A stretch of DNA of 64,000 bases. Source: Anaerolineae bacterium (GTDB lineage: Bacteria; Chloroflexota; Anaerolineae; Anaerolineales; UBA4823). Both the position numbers and the translations under genes were made by a program. Every line of letters starts with the position of its first letter. The first letter of the stretch is position 1. The notes under the pieces are model-generated. The model ran no database searches. It was not told the origin of the DNA and saw only the letters and a list, made by a program, of their open reading frames with translations. This document shows positions 24,766 through 33,017 of the stretch, in pieces. The DNA is taken from contig QOQU01000010.1 in the NCBI GenBank assembly GCA_003327455.1, positions 1 to 64,000 on the forward strand, written 5' to 3'.

Positions 24766-25413
24766 ATGGATAACCTGTTTGTAGAAACCCCCCAACTGCT
24801 AACCGTTCCACAACCTTTCATTTTGCTGGAAGGCGAGATCAAGCCTGCCGAGAGCATCCAACAAGCCGTTCATCAAATTTTGCTGGAGGTCGGTGAAGAT
24901 CCCAGCCGCGATGGGTTGATCAAAACCCCGGAACGGGTCGCCCGTATGTACAAAGAACTAACCAGTGGCTATCAGACCGACCCCGATCAACTGATCAACG
25001 GTGCCCTGTTCGATGTAGAATATAGTGATATGGTACTGGTGCGTGATATCGAGTTCTACTCACTCTGCGAGCATCACCTGTTACCGTTTTTCGGCAAGGC
25101 ACATGTTGCCTATATACCGGATAAAAAGGTCATCGGTTTGAGCAAAATCCCCCGCATCGTCGAGATGTATGCCCGTCGCCTGCAAGTCCAGGAACGAATG
25201 ACCACCCAGATTGCCGACTTACTGGAAGAAAAACTCCACCCTCAGGGAATTGCCGTGGTCGTTGAGGGTGCTCACATGTGCGCCATGATGCGCGGCGTCA
25301 AGAAAGCCGAAGCGATGATGACCACCAGCACCATGCGCGGTCTTTTCAAGACCGATCAGGAGCTACGCCGCGAATTCTATGCCCAGCTCACCCGCCGTCG
25401 CTATGACGAATAA
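24766..25413 (+). CDS. folE: GTP cyclohydrolase I
   Basis: 215 residues from the ATG at 24766 (GAGGAG 5-6 bases upstream). Zinc ligands are in [20 protein letters not shown] (Cys, His) and [13 protein letters not shown] (second Cys), so it is the canonical zinc type-IA enzyme. It converts GTP to dihydroneopterin triphosphate, the first step of folate and pterin synthesis. First gene of an operon with an SDR, folB and folK. The N-terminal 30 residues ([19 protein letters not shown]) are a variable lead before the core. Confidence 0.97.
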   Translation: MDNLFVETPQLLTVPQPFILLEGEIKPAESIQQAVHQILLEVGEDPSRDGLIKTPERVARMYKELTSGYQTDPDQLINGALFDVEYSDMVLVRDIEFYSLCEHHLLPFFGKAHVAYIPDKKVIGLSKIPRIVEMYARRLQVQERMTTQIADLLEEKLHPQGIAVVVEGAHMCAMMRGVKKAEAMMTTSTMRGLFKTDQELRREFYAQLTRRRYDE

Positions 25414-25428
25414 CTCCAAACGGCAGTT

Positions 25429-26160
25429 ATGCAATCCCAGAACATTCTGATCACTGGAGCAGGTCGGCGGATTGGGCGGGAACTTGCCCTGGCTGCTGCT
25501 CAGGCAGGGGCAAATGTGGCAATCCACTATCACACCTCTGCCGAAAGCGCTGCCCAAACGGCACAAGAAATTCGCTCTCTGGGCAGAAAAGCCGTGACCC
25601 TCTGCGCCGACCTGGCTCAAGTCGAGCAGCTTCCTGCTCTGGTTGAAATGGCAGAGCGAGAATTGGGGCATCTCAGCGCGCTGGTCAACAATGCCTCGAT
25701 CTTTGAACCTTTAGATTGGGAGACAACGACCCTGGAGGATTGGGAGCGCCATCTGCGAGTTAACTTAACCGCTCCTTTTGTTCTCAGCCAGGCTTTTGCC
25801 CGCCGTTTAGAACCTGCCGCAAGCGGGCGAATTATCAACATTCTCGATTGGCGGGCTTTGCGTCCAGGTGCCGATCACCTTCCCTATACGATCAGCAAAG
25901 CCGCCCTGGCTGCCCTGACCCGCTCCCTGGCTCAAGCCCTGGCACCGCAGGTTACCGTGAATGGTCTGGCATTGGGTGCCATTCTGCCCCCGGCTGACCA
26001 GAATACGACCAAAAATCTCTCCCATCTTCTGGCAAATGTTCCTGCGGCGCGCTGGGCAAACATGGATGAAGTCACCGCTGCGTTCGTCTTTTTATTATAT
26101 GGACCGGCGTATATTACCGGCGAAATCCTGCACATTGACGGCGGAAGACATCTGGTTTGA
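25429..26160 (+). CDS. Short-chain dehydrogenase, pteridine-reductase (FolM/PTR1) type
   Basis: 243 residues. NADP-binding TGAGRRIGRELALAAA; VNNASIFEP; catalytic Asp in NILDWRALRPG in place of the usual Ser, with Y-x3-K in PYTISKAALAAL. The Asp-Tyr-Lys set and the T-G-x3-R-I-G nucleotide motif are those of pteridine reductase PTR1 and dihydromonapterin reductase FolM. Location between folE and folB, 15 bp after folE, supports reduction of a pterin or dihydrofolate. It may supply dihydrofolate reductase activity or a tetrahydropterin; no folA lies in the window. Confidence 0.88.
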   Translation: MQSQNILITGAGRRIGRELALAAAQAGANVAIHYHTSAESAAQTAQEIRSLGRKAVTLCADLAQVEQLPALVEMAERELGHLSALVNNASIFEPLDWETTTLEDWERHLRVNLTAPFVLSQAFARRLEPAASGRIINILDWRALRPGADHLPYTISKAALAALTRSLAQALAPQVTVNGLALGAILPPADQNTTKNLSHLLANVPAARWANMDEVTAAFVFLLYGPAYITGEILHIDGGRHLV

Positions 26161-26182
26161 TCGATTTTGATAAGGAGAGAGG

Positions 26183-26536
26183 ATGGACAAAATTTTTATC
26201 AAAGATCTCGTCGCGCGCGGCATCATCGGCATCAACGACTGGGAACGCGAAAATCCCCAGGAAATTCTCATCAACATCACCCTCTATTGTGATACGCGTC
26301 AGGCAGGCGAGCAGGACGCCATTGAACACAGTGTAAATTATCGCACAATCGCCAAAAAAGCTTTGGCGCATGCCGAAACGGCTGCGCGGCTCACCGTAGA
26401 GGCTTTAGCCGAGGATCTCGCCCGTATGTGTCTGAATGAGCCCAACGTTCAAACGGTGATTGTGCGCGTCGAGAAGCCGGGTGCGGTGCGCTTTGCCCGC
26501 TCCGTCGGCGTGGAAATCGAACGGAGTCGTTCTTAG
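26183..26536 (+). CDS. folB: Dihydroneopterin aldolase
   Basis: 117 residues, standard length. KDLVARGIIGINDWERENPQEILINITLY is the N-terminal signature, including the conserved Glu of the active site region, and SVNYRTIAKKALAHAE the second. It cleaves dihydroneopterin to 6-hydroxymethyl-dihydropterin and glycolaldehyde. GGAGAGAGG precedes the ATG. Immediately followed by folK, which uses the product. Confidence 0.95.
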   Translation: MDKIFIKDLVARGIIGINDWERENPQEILINITLYCDTRQAGEQDAIEHSVNYRTIAKKALAHAETAARLTVEALAEDLARMCLNEPNVQTVIVRVEKPGAVRFARSVGVEIERSRS

Positions 26537-26545
26537 GAGCTGGCG

Positions 26546-27016
26546 ATGGATCACATTGTATATATCTCGCTGGGTTCGAACATCTTACCCCATCTTCACC
26601 TGCCAAAAGCGATCGATTTATTAGGGCAACAGGTGACGTTGTTAGCTGTCTCTTCGGTTTACGAGACTCCTCCGGTTGGCAGCAGTGGCAGAAACTTTCT
26701 CAACGCGGTTGTCGTGATTAAAACGCATTTGACTCCCCAGCAGTTGAAAGAAGAAATCCTGCGCCCTCTGGAAAGCGCCCTGGGGCGGCAGCGCACGGAG
26801 GACAAATTTGCGCCGCGCACCATTGATCTGGATATCATTGCCTACGATGGACAAATCCTGGACGAAGACGCTTTCCGTTACGCTCATCTGGCAGTCCCCC
26901 TGGCAGAAATCCTGCGCCAGTATCCTCTGGCGAAAGCCAACCGGCGCATTCACTCCGTGGCAAGAAAATTTCAGCGCTCGCAGCCGCTCACCCCGCTCTC
27001 CCTCGCCAGCCTGTGA
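26546..27016 (+). CDS. folK: 2-amino-4-hydroxy-6-hydroxymethyldihydropteridine pyrophosphokinase
   Basis: 156 residues. ISLGSNILPHLHLPKAIDLL, SSVYETPPVGSSGRNFLNAVV and LGRQRTEDKFAPRTIDLDIIAYDG are the HPPK motifs, with the D-x-D metal site intact. Transfers pyrophosphate from ATP to 6-hydroxymethyl-dihydropterin. Nine bp after folB, GGAGCTGG before the ATG. folP and folC are not adjacent here. Last gene of this unit; it converges on minus-strand genes. Confidence 0.95.
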   Translation: MDHIVYISLGSNILPHLHLPKAIDLLGQQVTLLAVSSVYETPPVGSSGRNFLNAVVVIKTHLTPQQLKEEILRPLESALGRQRTEDKFAPRTIDLDIIAYDGQILDEDAFRYAHLAVPLAEILRQYPLAKANRRIHSVARKFQRSQPLTPLSLASL

Positions 27017-27023
27017 TCAGGCG

Positions 27024-27227
27024 CTAATCGCCAGTTGGAGGTTTGGGATCAGCCTGCTCCTGGCGAGCCAGCGCATTCTGCAGCGCTTCCTCCAATTCAT
27101 CCATTTGCTGCATCAGGGCGGGGGAGATCGAATGGGCTGGCAGACGCTTTTTCAAATCGGCAAGTTGCTGGCGGAGCATTTCGATGCGCTTCTCCGTAAT
27201 TGGGTCAGGCAGGTTCTGCTCGCTCAT
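27024..27227 (-). CDS. Small acidic coiled-coil protein coupled to ferredoxin-like gene
   Basis: 67 residues from an ATG at 27227 that overlaps the preceding stop (ATGA). Residues 10-55 (EKRIEMLRQQLADLKKRLP and MQQMDELEEALQNALARQE) form two amphipathic helices with heptad-like hydrophobic spacing. I do not recognise a family. The coupling suggests a partner of the ferredoxin-like protein. Confidence 0.65.
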   Translation of the reverse strand: MSEQNLPDPITEKRIEMLRQQLADLKKRLPAHSISPALMQQMDELEEALQNALARQEQADPKPPTGD

Positions 27228-27433
27228 GGGAGCACCTGCACCGCTTTGGAGGGGCAGGCGGTAGTACAGAGGGCGCATCCCAGGCACATCTCTGCATTGA
27301 GTTCGGGGGCTTCATAGGGTTGAGGTTGTTGCAGGACATGGCGTTTGCACAGCAAAGCTGCCCGACAAACGCCCTGCTCGCAATTTTGGGGCTCGCAGCG
27401 TTGATAATTCAGGAAAACGGCTCTCTTGGGCAT
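27224..27433 (-). CDS. Small ferredoxin-like iron-sulfur protein
   Basis: 69 residues from the ATG at 27433 (AAGGAG 7 bases upstream). The C-terminal half carries one complete 4Fe-4S motif CLGCALCTTACP. The N-terminal half has another Cys set, YQRCEPQNCEQGVCRAALLCKR, with spacing unlike a standard ferredoxin; similar N-termini occur in small ATPase-associated or RLI-like Fe-S modules. Probably an electron carrier. The stop overlaps the start of the coiled-coil gene by 4 bp. Function otherwise unknown. Confidence 0.8.
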   Translation of the reverse strand: MPKRAVFLNYQRCEPQNCEQGVCRAALLCKRHVLQQPQPYEAPELNAEMCLGCALCTTACPSKAVQVLP

Positions 27434-27559
27434 CCGGCTTCTCCTTAGAATGCTTCTTCGACTGGAAAGGGATAGCACAATTCGGACAATTAATTAGATG
27501 CAACCACAACAGGTAAGGTTACGTGCGGTTCGTGGCTTTCCCGCTTGCAGGTTTTGTTC

Positions 27560-29010
27560 TCAGGGAGAGAGGGCTGGACTGGATGGCGTGAGAGTCGTTG
27601 TTGCAGTTCGAGTCGGTGTGATAGTCACGAAGACCAGATGAATTTGTGGCACCCACCCAATCCGCCCTTCCCAATCCACAATTTTTAACCACACCAGGCC
27701 ATCATAGACCTGACGCTCATCAAAGACCTGGACGATTTCCCTCGAGCTTATGATTCCGATCGAGGGTCCGCCAGGCTGTTGGAGGATTTCAAGGCGTTGA
27801 AGTCCATTTTGTAAGATCGCAGACCAGGGTGTTGGCGTTAAAGTTGGCGGAATAGGGGTGGCTGTAGAAGTGAAGGTTGGCGTAGGAGTGGTTGTGGGTG
27901 TTGCTGAAGGAGTAAAAGTGAAGGTTGGTGTCAGGGTGATGGGTGTAAAGGTTGGCGTCAAGGTTGGAGGGTTGAGAGGATTCAACCGCACAACAAAAAT
28001 CTGATTGACGATAATCGAGACCGGACGCTGTAGTCGGGTTGCAATTCTCCTTTGCAAGCGGTTGACATCTTGATAGGTGAGCGATTCCGAGACGCGTAAA
28101 GTCAAACTAAGGTGAAGGCCATCGGCATCTTCGGAAACATCTAAACGGCTGATCTCAGCCCCGAAAACAGAAACCTCCTCGCTGACAATGGAATTGATCT
28201 GAATACTCTCAGTAGCTTTTTTGAAGACACTCGCACTGAAAAGGGTTAGGGGGATCAACAGGCTAAGCGTAAAAAGCGCGGAATAAATCAATGGCTTGGG
28301 TAATTTTCCGATAAGGTTATTGGTTGGCGTAAAACCCAAGACAAAAAAGATCAACATCGAGGCAAAGGCGATCGTGACCGCGTTGGTAACAAAGAGCAGA
28401 CCTGCTCCAGCAGCGACCTGCCATTGAGTGAGGGCCAAACCGATCCCGACCGTGCAAAGAGGAGGCATCAGAGCGGTGGCAATCGCCACTCCTGGCAAAG
28501 CAGCAGAGAGCGATGGAGTCGCCAAAGCGTATGCAGCGGCCAAGCCTCCCGCAAGGGCAATGGTTAAATCCAGGGGGCTTGGACGAGTGCGGCTTAGAAT
28601 TTCATTGGGTAATTCCTGCCAGGTAATGATTGGAAAGAAACGATTGAGATAGGCAACGATCGTGGACATGACTATGGAAAGGATGGCGCCGCGCAGCAAG
28701 GCGCTGATCGCATTCTTGATCAGAGTCGTATCACCTGAGATCGACCCCGCCCCGATGCCGATGATGGGTGACATGAGAGGCGCAACCAGCATGGCACCGA
28801 TAATTACCGCTGCGGAATCCGTCAAAAGTCCCAAAGTAGCAATGATGCTGGAGAGAAGGACTAAGAAGAAATAACCGAAATTCGGTGTGAGGATTGTCGC
28901 AAATGAACCAAAACCTCTCCTCTACGTTCTCGAGAGAGAGGCTGAAATAGCTGACGAATCCAGAACCAGAATAAAATTTTTCCCGAAGGATGCTTTTTCT
29001 CTTCATTCAT
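27560..29010 (-). pseudogene. DUF389 membrane protein with SH3-like tail, frameshifted near the N-terminus
   Basis: The main frame encodes the DUF389 core (LLTDSAAVIIGAMLVAPLMSP, ALPGVAIATALMPPLCTVGIGLAL) with several membrane helices, then a soluble domain, a Thr/Pro linker (about residues 285-335) and an SH3-like domain ending IDWEGRIGWVPQIHL. In this frame the sequence runs open upstream through PNFGYFFLVLLSSIIATLG but meets a TAG with no usable start. The family N-terminus (IRQLFQPLSRERRGEVLVHLRQ) is in another frame starting at ATG 29010 and ending at 28861. A one-base loss around 28880-28897 would join them. It is either a sequencing error or a recently broken gene. Family function is unclear (transporter-like). 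Confidence 0.8.
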
Positions 29011-29224
29011 CTTTTGAATTTTACTTCATGAAGCAGTCACAGGCAAAAAAACCGATAAACCTGTGGGAAAATCTTGACCTAAAAGGAGCAGGATAAACAC
29101 GCCTTTCCGGCTGATATTCAAATGGTATGGTTGGATTGAGCACCAACAGAACCCAACAGCTAAAACTCCACCTGTGCCGTGAAACGATGGAGGTTGATCG
29201 CGCAGGTTGGGCAGCGCTTCCCCC

Positions 29225-29380
29225 TTACATGCCTTTCTGTTTTCGTGTTTGAAGCCAGCGCTGTAATGAATCAGAACTTTCCTGGGAGGGAATGCCAGCC
29301 AATAAATGCCTGACCTCAATATCCTCATCCAAATCAGGCCAGTGGATGCCCTCTCCACTCCCAATCAGCCGCCAGTTTGC
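29225..29380 (-). pseudogene. C-terminal remnant of a DUF2442 protein
   Basis: Minus-strand reading gives NWRLIGSGEGIHWPDLDEDI..LLAGIPS and SLQRWLQTRK before a TAA at 29225, the conserved end of DUF2442 proteins, which are often found next to toxin-antitoxin genes. A TGA immediately precedes the match and the N-terminal half is missing. The rest of the 29011-29503 gap holds no other gene and must contain the promoter of the plus-strand regulator; TTGCAT and TACAAT near 29410-29440 are a weak candidate. Confidence 0.7.
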
Positions 29381-29503
29381 TCATTCTGCCGCTGTCCCAT
29401 GCGTGAACTTGCATACAGGCAGTGATTTGTTGTACAATTCGTTATACACTGTTGTTAAACTGCTTTCGGCGGATTGCAGATCATTGCCTGAAAGAGGACG
29501 ATC

Positions 29504-32377
29504 TTGCAAATTCTGCGTATTTGCTTGCTCGGTGGGTTCAACTTGATGTATGACCACCGGGTTTTGACCGGTGTTAATACCCCACGCCTGCAATCTCTTC
29601 TGGCTTATTTGTTGCTACACCGCGAAGCGCCTCAAGCTCGCCGCTATCTAGCTTTTTTGTTTTGGCCGGATTCCTCCGAAGCCCAGGCGCGGACGAATCT
29701 CCGCAAGCTATTTCATCAACTTCATCAGGCTCTTCCCGAAGCCGACCGTTTCTTACAGGCGGATGTGCATTCTCTCCAGTGGCGGAATGACGCCCCATTC
29801 TCTCTCGACGTGGCTGACTTTGAACGCGCTGTGGCTCAGCCTGGTTCCCTCCAGAACTTGCAGACCGCCGCTGATCTTTACTTCGGCGATCTACTACCCA
29901 ATTGCTATGATGACTGGATATTTCCAGAACGTGAACGCCTGCGCCAGATGTACGCCGAGACGCTGGAGAGGTTAATAAACCTTTTTGAAGGGGAGAGAAA
30001 TCATCGCGCCGCCATTTCGTATGCGCAGCGGCTGTTACGTCTTGATCCACTTTGCGAGTTAACCTATCGCGACTTGCTTCGACTGCACGCCATGAGCGGA
30101 GACCGGGCAGGCATGGTCAGGGTGTATCAGACTTGTGTGACGGTATTACGGCGTGAGCTAGATGTCGAACCGAGCATGGAGACGCAAGAGGCGTATGAGC
30201 GCGGTTTAAAGATGGCTGAAGGAATACGATTGGCTGCTGTGTCACAGCCCCGCCTTCAACCTACCCCGGGGTTGAACAACCTGCCACTACCGCTGACACG
30301 CTTCATCGGTCGTGAGCATGAGGTCGAACTGGTAAAAGGATTGGTGTTGTCAAATCGGTTGGTGACGTTGGCAGGTGCGGGAGGGATCGGCAAGACGCGG
30401 CTGGCACTGGTTGCCGCGAGAGCGTTGACAGCTTCGTTTATGGACGGTATCTGGCATGTCGACCTGGCAGCGTTATCCGATCCGTCCTTGGTTTTAGCAA
30501 CGGTTGCCTCTGTGCTGGGTGTGCGTGAAGAGAGAGACCGCCCATTGCTGGCGCGAGTGACTGAATACCTGCGCGAAAAGCAAATGCTCTTAATTCTGGA
30601 TAAATGCGAGCACCTGATCGAGGCGGTGCAGTCGCTGGTGGAAGCACTATTATCGGTTGCGTCTGAAGTCCATATTCTGGTCACCAGCCGGGTGGTGCTG
30701 GGAATGACCGGAGAAGTGATCTGGCGGGTGCCTTCTCTGCCCACGCCGGATATGTCGCAACGGACTCTCCAGGAGGAAGGCGCAGGGAGCGGTCGAGAAC
30801 TGGAGGAAATTCTTGGACAATACACCAGCGTGCAGTTATTTGTAGACCGGGCCGCGGCTGTACTCCCTACCTTTGCTTTAGCAAACACAAATGTACACGC
30901 GGTGGGGCGGATCTGCCAACAACTGGATGGCATCCCCCTGGCGCTGGAACTTGCCGCGGCGCTTGTCAGGTTGCTGACAGTGCAAGAGATTGCAGATCAC
31001 CTGCAAGATGCCCTGCAGATATTATCACACGGCCGCTCGACGGCGTTACCACGCCACCGCACTCTCCAGGCGACTCTGGATTGGAGTCACGTGCTGCTGA
31101 GACCGCAAGAGCAGGCTCTGTTCCGCAGACTGGCGTGCTTTGCAGGTAGTTTCACACTGGAAGCGGCTGAGTTCATCTGCAGCAGCGCAGATTTCGAACC
31201 GGCTCAGGTGCTCAACGGACTGGCCGCCCTGGTGGATCAATCGCTCGTGAGTGTAGAAGCGGCGGGCGAGGCTACACGCTTCCGCTTGCATGAGGTGACG
31301 CGGCAATATGCCCGCGCCAGACTGCTGGAAGCCGGGGAGGAAGAGCAGATACGCAACCGACATCTGGAATTTTTCTGTAAGATGGTGGAGTCACTGGAGG
31401 CAGACTTGCACGGAACTTTGCCACCGGGCGCGTTCGAACATTTGACCCAGGAATATGACAATCTGTGCGCTGCCCTGGAATGGAGCGGCTATCAAGCCGG
31501 GAATATTTTGCTCGGTTTGCGTTTGGCTGCAACCCTGACGGACTTTTGGGAACTACGAGGGCAATTAACCGCAGAACGGGGCTGGTTGGAAGCGTTGCTC
31601 AGGCGAGCAGGCGAGGCGGCGGAGCCAACCTTGCGCGCCAAAGCGCTGCGCGGTGCCGGAAAAGTGGCATATTATCAATGTGATTTCGAAGCTGCGCGAA
31701 TGTACTTCGAGCAGAGTCTGGCATTGGATAGGGAATTGAACAATCGTCTGCGCATGGCCGATACCCTCAGCCGACTGGGATTTCTGTTTGTCATCCAGGA
31801 GAACTATACCGCAGCAGAGCCAGTTTATCGAGAAAGCCTGGCTCTTTTTCGCGCCCTGGAGGATCGCAGAGGCGTAGGGAGGGTGTTGAGTGAGTTGGGT
31901 TATATAGCCTTACGGCGAGAGGACTATATCCAGGCGCGCGCCCAGTTGGAGGAAAGCCTGACCTTATTTTCCGAACCCGATGACCGGTATCTGGAGTGTC
32001 GCGCCAGACACTTTTTAGGGCACGTCGCGCGGCTTAGCGGTGATTATGCCCAGGCGCGCGCCCACTATAAAAGGGCATGTCTCATCCTCACAGAGATGCA
32101 CAATACCTGGGGTCTTTTTTATCTCATAGAAGCGTTTGCCTGCCTCGCCGTAGCAGAGGCGCAATGGGAACGCGCCGTGCGTCTCTTTGGGGCAGCGGAA
32201 CATTTGGGGGAAATGATTGGGGCAGTTATGGCGCCAATCGAACGCGCTGAGTGTGAACGAAATACATCCGCCGCGCGCGCTGCGCTGAGTGAGGGGGCTT
32301 TTTCGGCGGCGTGGGCTGTTGGCCAGGCTATGTCTTTGGACGAAGTGATCTCCTACATGCTGGAGCAGCCCCAGTAG
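29504..32377 (+). CDS. BTAD / NB-ARC / TPR transcriptional regulator (SARP-AfsR type)
   Basis: 957 residues from a TTG with AGAGGA five bases upstream. Residues 1-95 form an OmpR-type DNA-binding domain, 95-240 a BTAD domain (FSLDVADFERAV...ELTYRDLLRLHAMSGD). An STAND ATPase follows with Walker A GAGGIGKTRLA (292-302), Walker B-like LLILDKCEHL and LVTSRVVL; the usual LDNCEHL Asn is Lys here. TPR repeats fill about 650-930. Such proteins are signal-responsive activators. A terminator follows, and three secreted-protein genes lie downstream on the same strand, which it may control. Confidence 0.9.
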   Translation: MQILRICLLGGFNLMYDHRVLTGVNTPRLQSLLAYLLLHREAPQARRYLAFLFWPDSSEAQARTNLRKLFHQLHQALPEADRFLQADVHSLQWRNDAPFSLDVADFERAVAQPGSLQNLQTAADLYFGDLLPNCYDDWIFPERERLRQMYAETLERLINLFEGERNHRAAISYAQRLLRLDPLCELTYRDLLRLHAMSGDRAGMVRVYQTCVTVLRRELDVEPSMETQEAYERGLKMAEGIRLAAVSQPRLQPTPGLNNLPLPLTRFIGREHEVELVKGLVLSNRLVTLAGAGGIGKTRLALVAARALTASFMDGIWHVDLAALSDPSLVLATVASVLGVREERDRPLLARVTEYLREKQMLLILDKCEHLIEAVQSLVEALLSVASEVHILVTSRVVLGMTGEVIWRVPSLPTPDMSQRTLQEEGAGSGRELEEILGQYTSVQLFVDRAAAVLPTFALANTNVHAVGRICQQLDGIPLALELAAALVRLLTVQEIADHLQDALQILSHGRSTALPRHRTLQATLDWSHVLLRPQEQALFRRLACFAGSFTLEAAEFICSSADFEPAQVLNGLAALVDQSLVSVEAAGEATRFRLHEVTRQYARARLLEAGEEEQIRNRHLEFFCKMVESLEADLHGTLPPGAFEHLTQEYDNLCAALEWSGYQAGNILLGLRLAATLTDFWELRGQLTAERGWLEALLRRAGEAAEPTLRAKALRGAGKVAYYQCDFEAARMYFEQSLALDRELNNRLRMADTLSRLGFLFVIQENYTAAEPVYRESLALFRALEDRRGVGRVLSELGYIALRREDYIQARAQLEESLTLFSEPDDRYLECRARHFLGHVARLSGDYAQARAHYKRACLILTEMHNTWGLFYLIEAFACLAVAEAQWERAVRLFGAAEHLGEMIGAVMAPIERAECERNTSAARAALSEGAFSAAWAVGQAMSLDEVISYMLEQPQ

Positions 32378-32410
32378 ATCTAATTATTTTCGGCACCAGG
32401 TCGCAAGGAT

Positions 32411-32450
32411 AAAAGACCGGCCGGGTTTTCAAACCGGGCTGGTCTTTTTT
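32411..32450 (+). terminator. Rho-independent terminator after the BTAD regulator
   Basis: Stem AAAAGACC.GCC.GGTTT pairs with AAACCGGGC.GGTCTTTT, followed by TT; symmetrical enough to work in both directions. Confidence 0.9.
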
Positions 32451-32524
32451 ACTTCCAAGCAACGCTTTCGGAACGCTGTATTTGCTATAGTCATGGCATC
32501 AGTAGTTCTTGAAGGAGGTTGACC

Positions 32525-32962
32525 GTGTCTTGCAAATTTGTGCTTCGGAGCGTTGTGCTCATCGTCCTGCTGGGACTGTTAACCCTCAGACCGACCGACC
32601 GGAGCGTTGCCCTTTTCATCGTTGATGACAACTGGCAGGCTTTGCCAAGTCGTACACCGAACCTCCTCATCCCGCAGGATGGCAGCTTTCATGTCAGTTC
32701 CGAGTACCGCGATGCGCTTGCTTTCGGGTTCACCAATAGCGCATTAGCTTCTGTGAGAGCTGGTTATGACATCTCCTGGTGGACGGTGGACGGTGGAGGT
32801 GGGTCGAGTAGCGGGGGTGACTACAACCTAAGCGGAACGGTCGGTCAGCCGGATGCGGTCTCTTTGACCGGTGGGGGGTACACGTTGGCAGGCGGGTTCT
32901 GGGGAGGTGTAACCATTGCTCAGGCAGCGATGGTTGTTTATTTGCCTTTGGTGGTTCGGTAG
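32525..32962 (+). CDS. Small secreted Gly/Ser-rich protein with C-terminal LPLV motif
   Basis: 145 residues from a GTG at 32525, five bases after GGAGGT. The N-terminal signal is FVLRSVVLIVLLGLLTL. The middle has ISWWTVDGGGGSSSGGDYNLSGTVGQPD and a second GGGYTLAGGFWGG, the same pattern as the 713-1009 product. It ends VVYLPLVVR. First of three plus-strand genes for exported proteins downstream of the BTAD regulator. No catalytic motif; function unknown. Confidence 0.8.
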   Translation: MSCKFVLRSVVLIVLLGLLTLRPTDRSVALFIVDDNWQALPSRTPNLLIPQDGSFHVSSEYRDALAFGFTNSALASVRAGYDISWWTVDGGGGSSSGGDYNLSGTVGQPDAVSLTGGGYTLAGGFWGGVTIAQAAMVVYLPLVVR

Positions 32963-33017
32963 AGCCAAGGCTTTCCAGACTTTGGCTTCCCTATAGAGAA
33001 TGAAGGAGTGAAATACC

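Noticed and set aside
30256-30933. 225-residue minus-strand frame inside the BTAD regulator gene
   Set aside because: Ser/Thr/Arg-rich antisense shadow of the NB-ARC domain.
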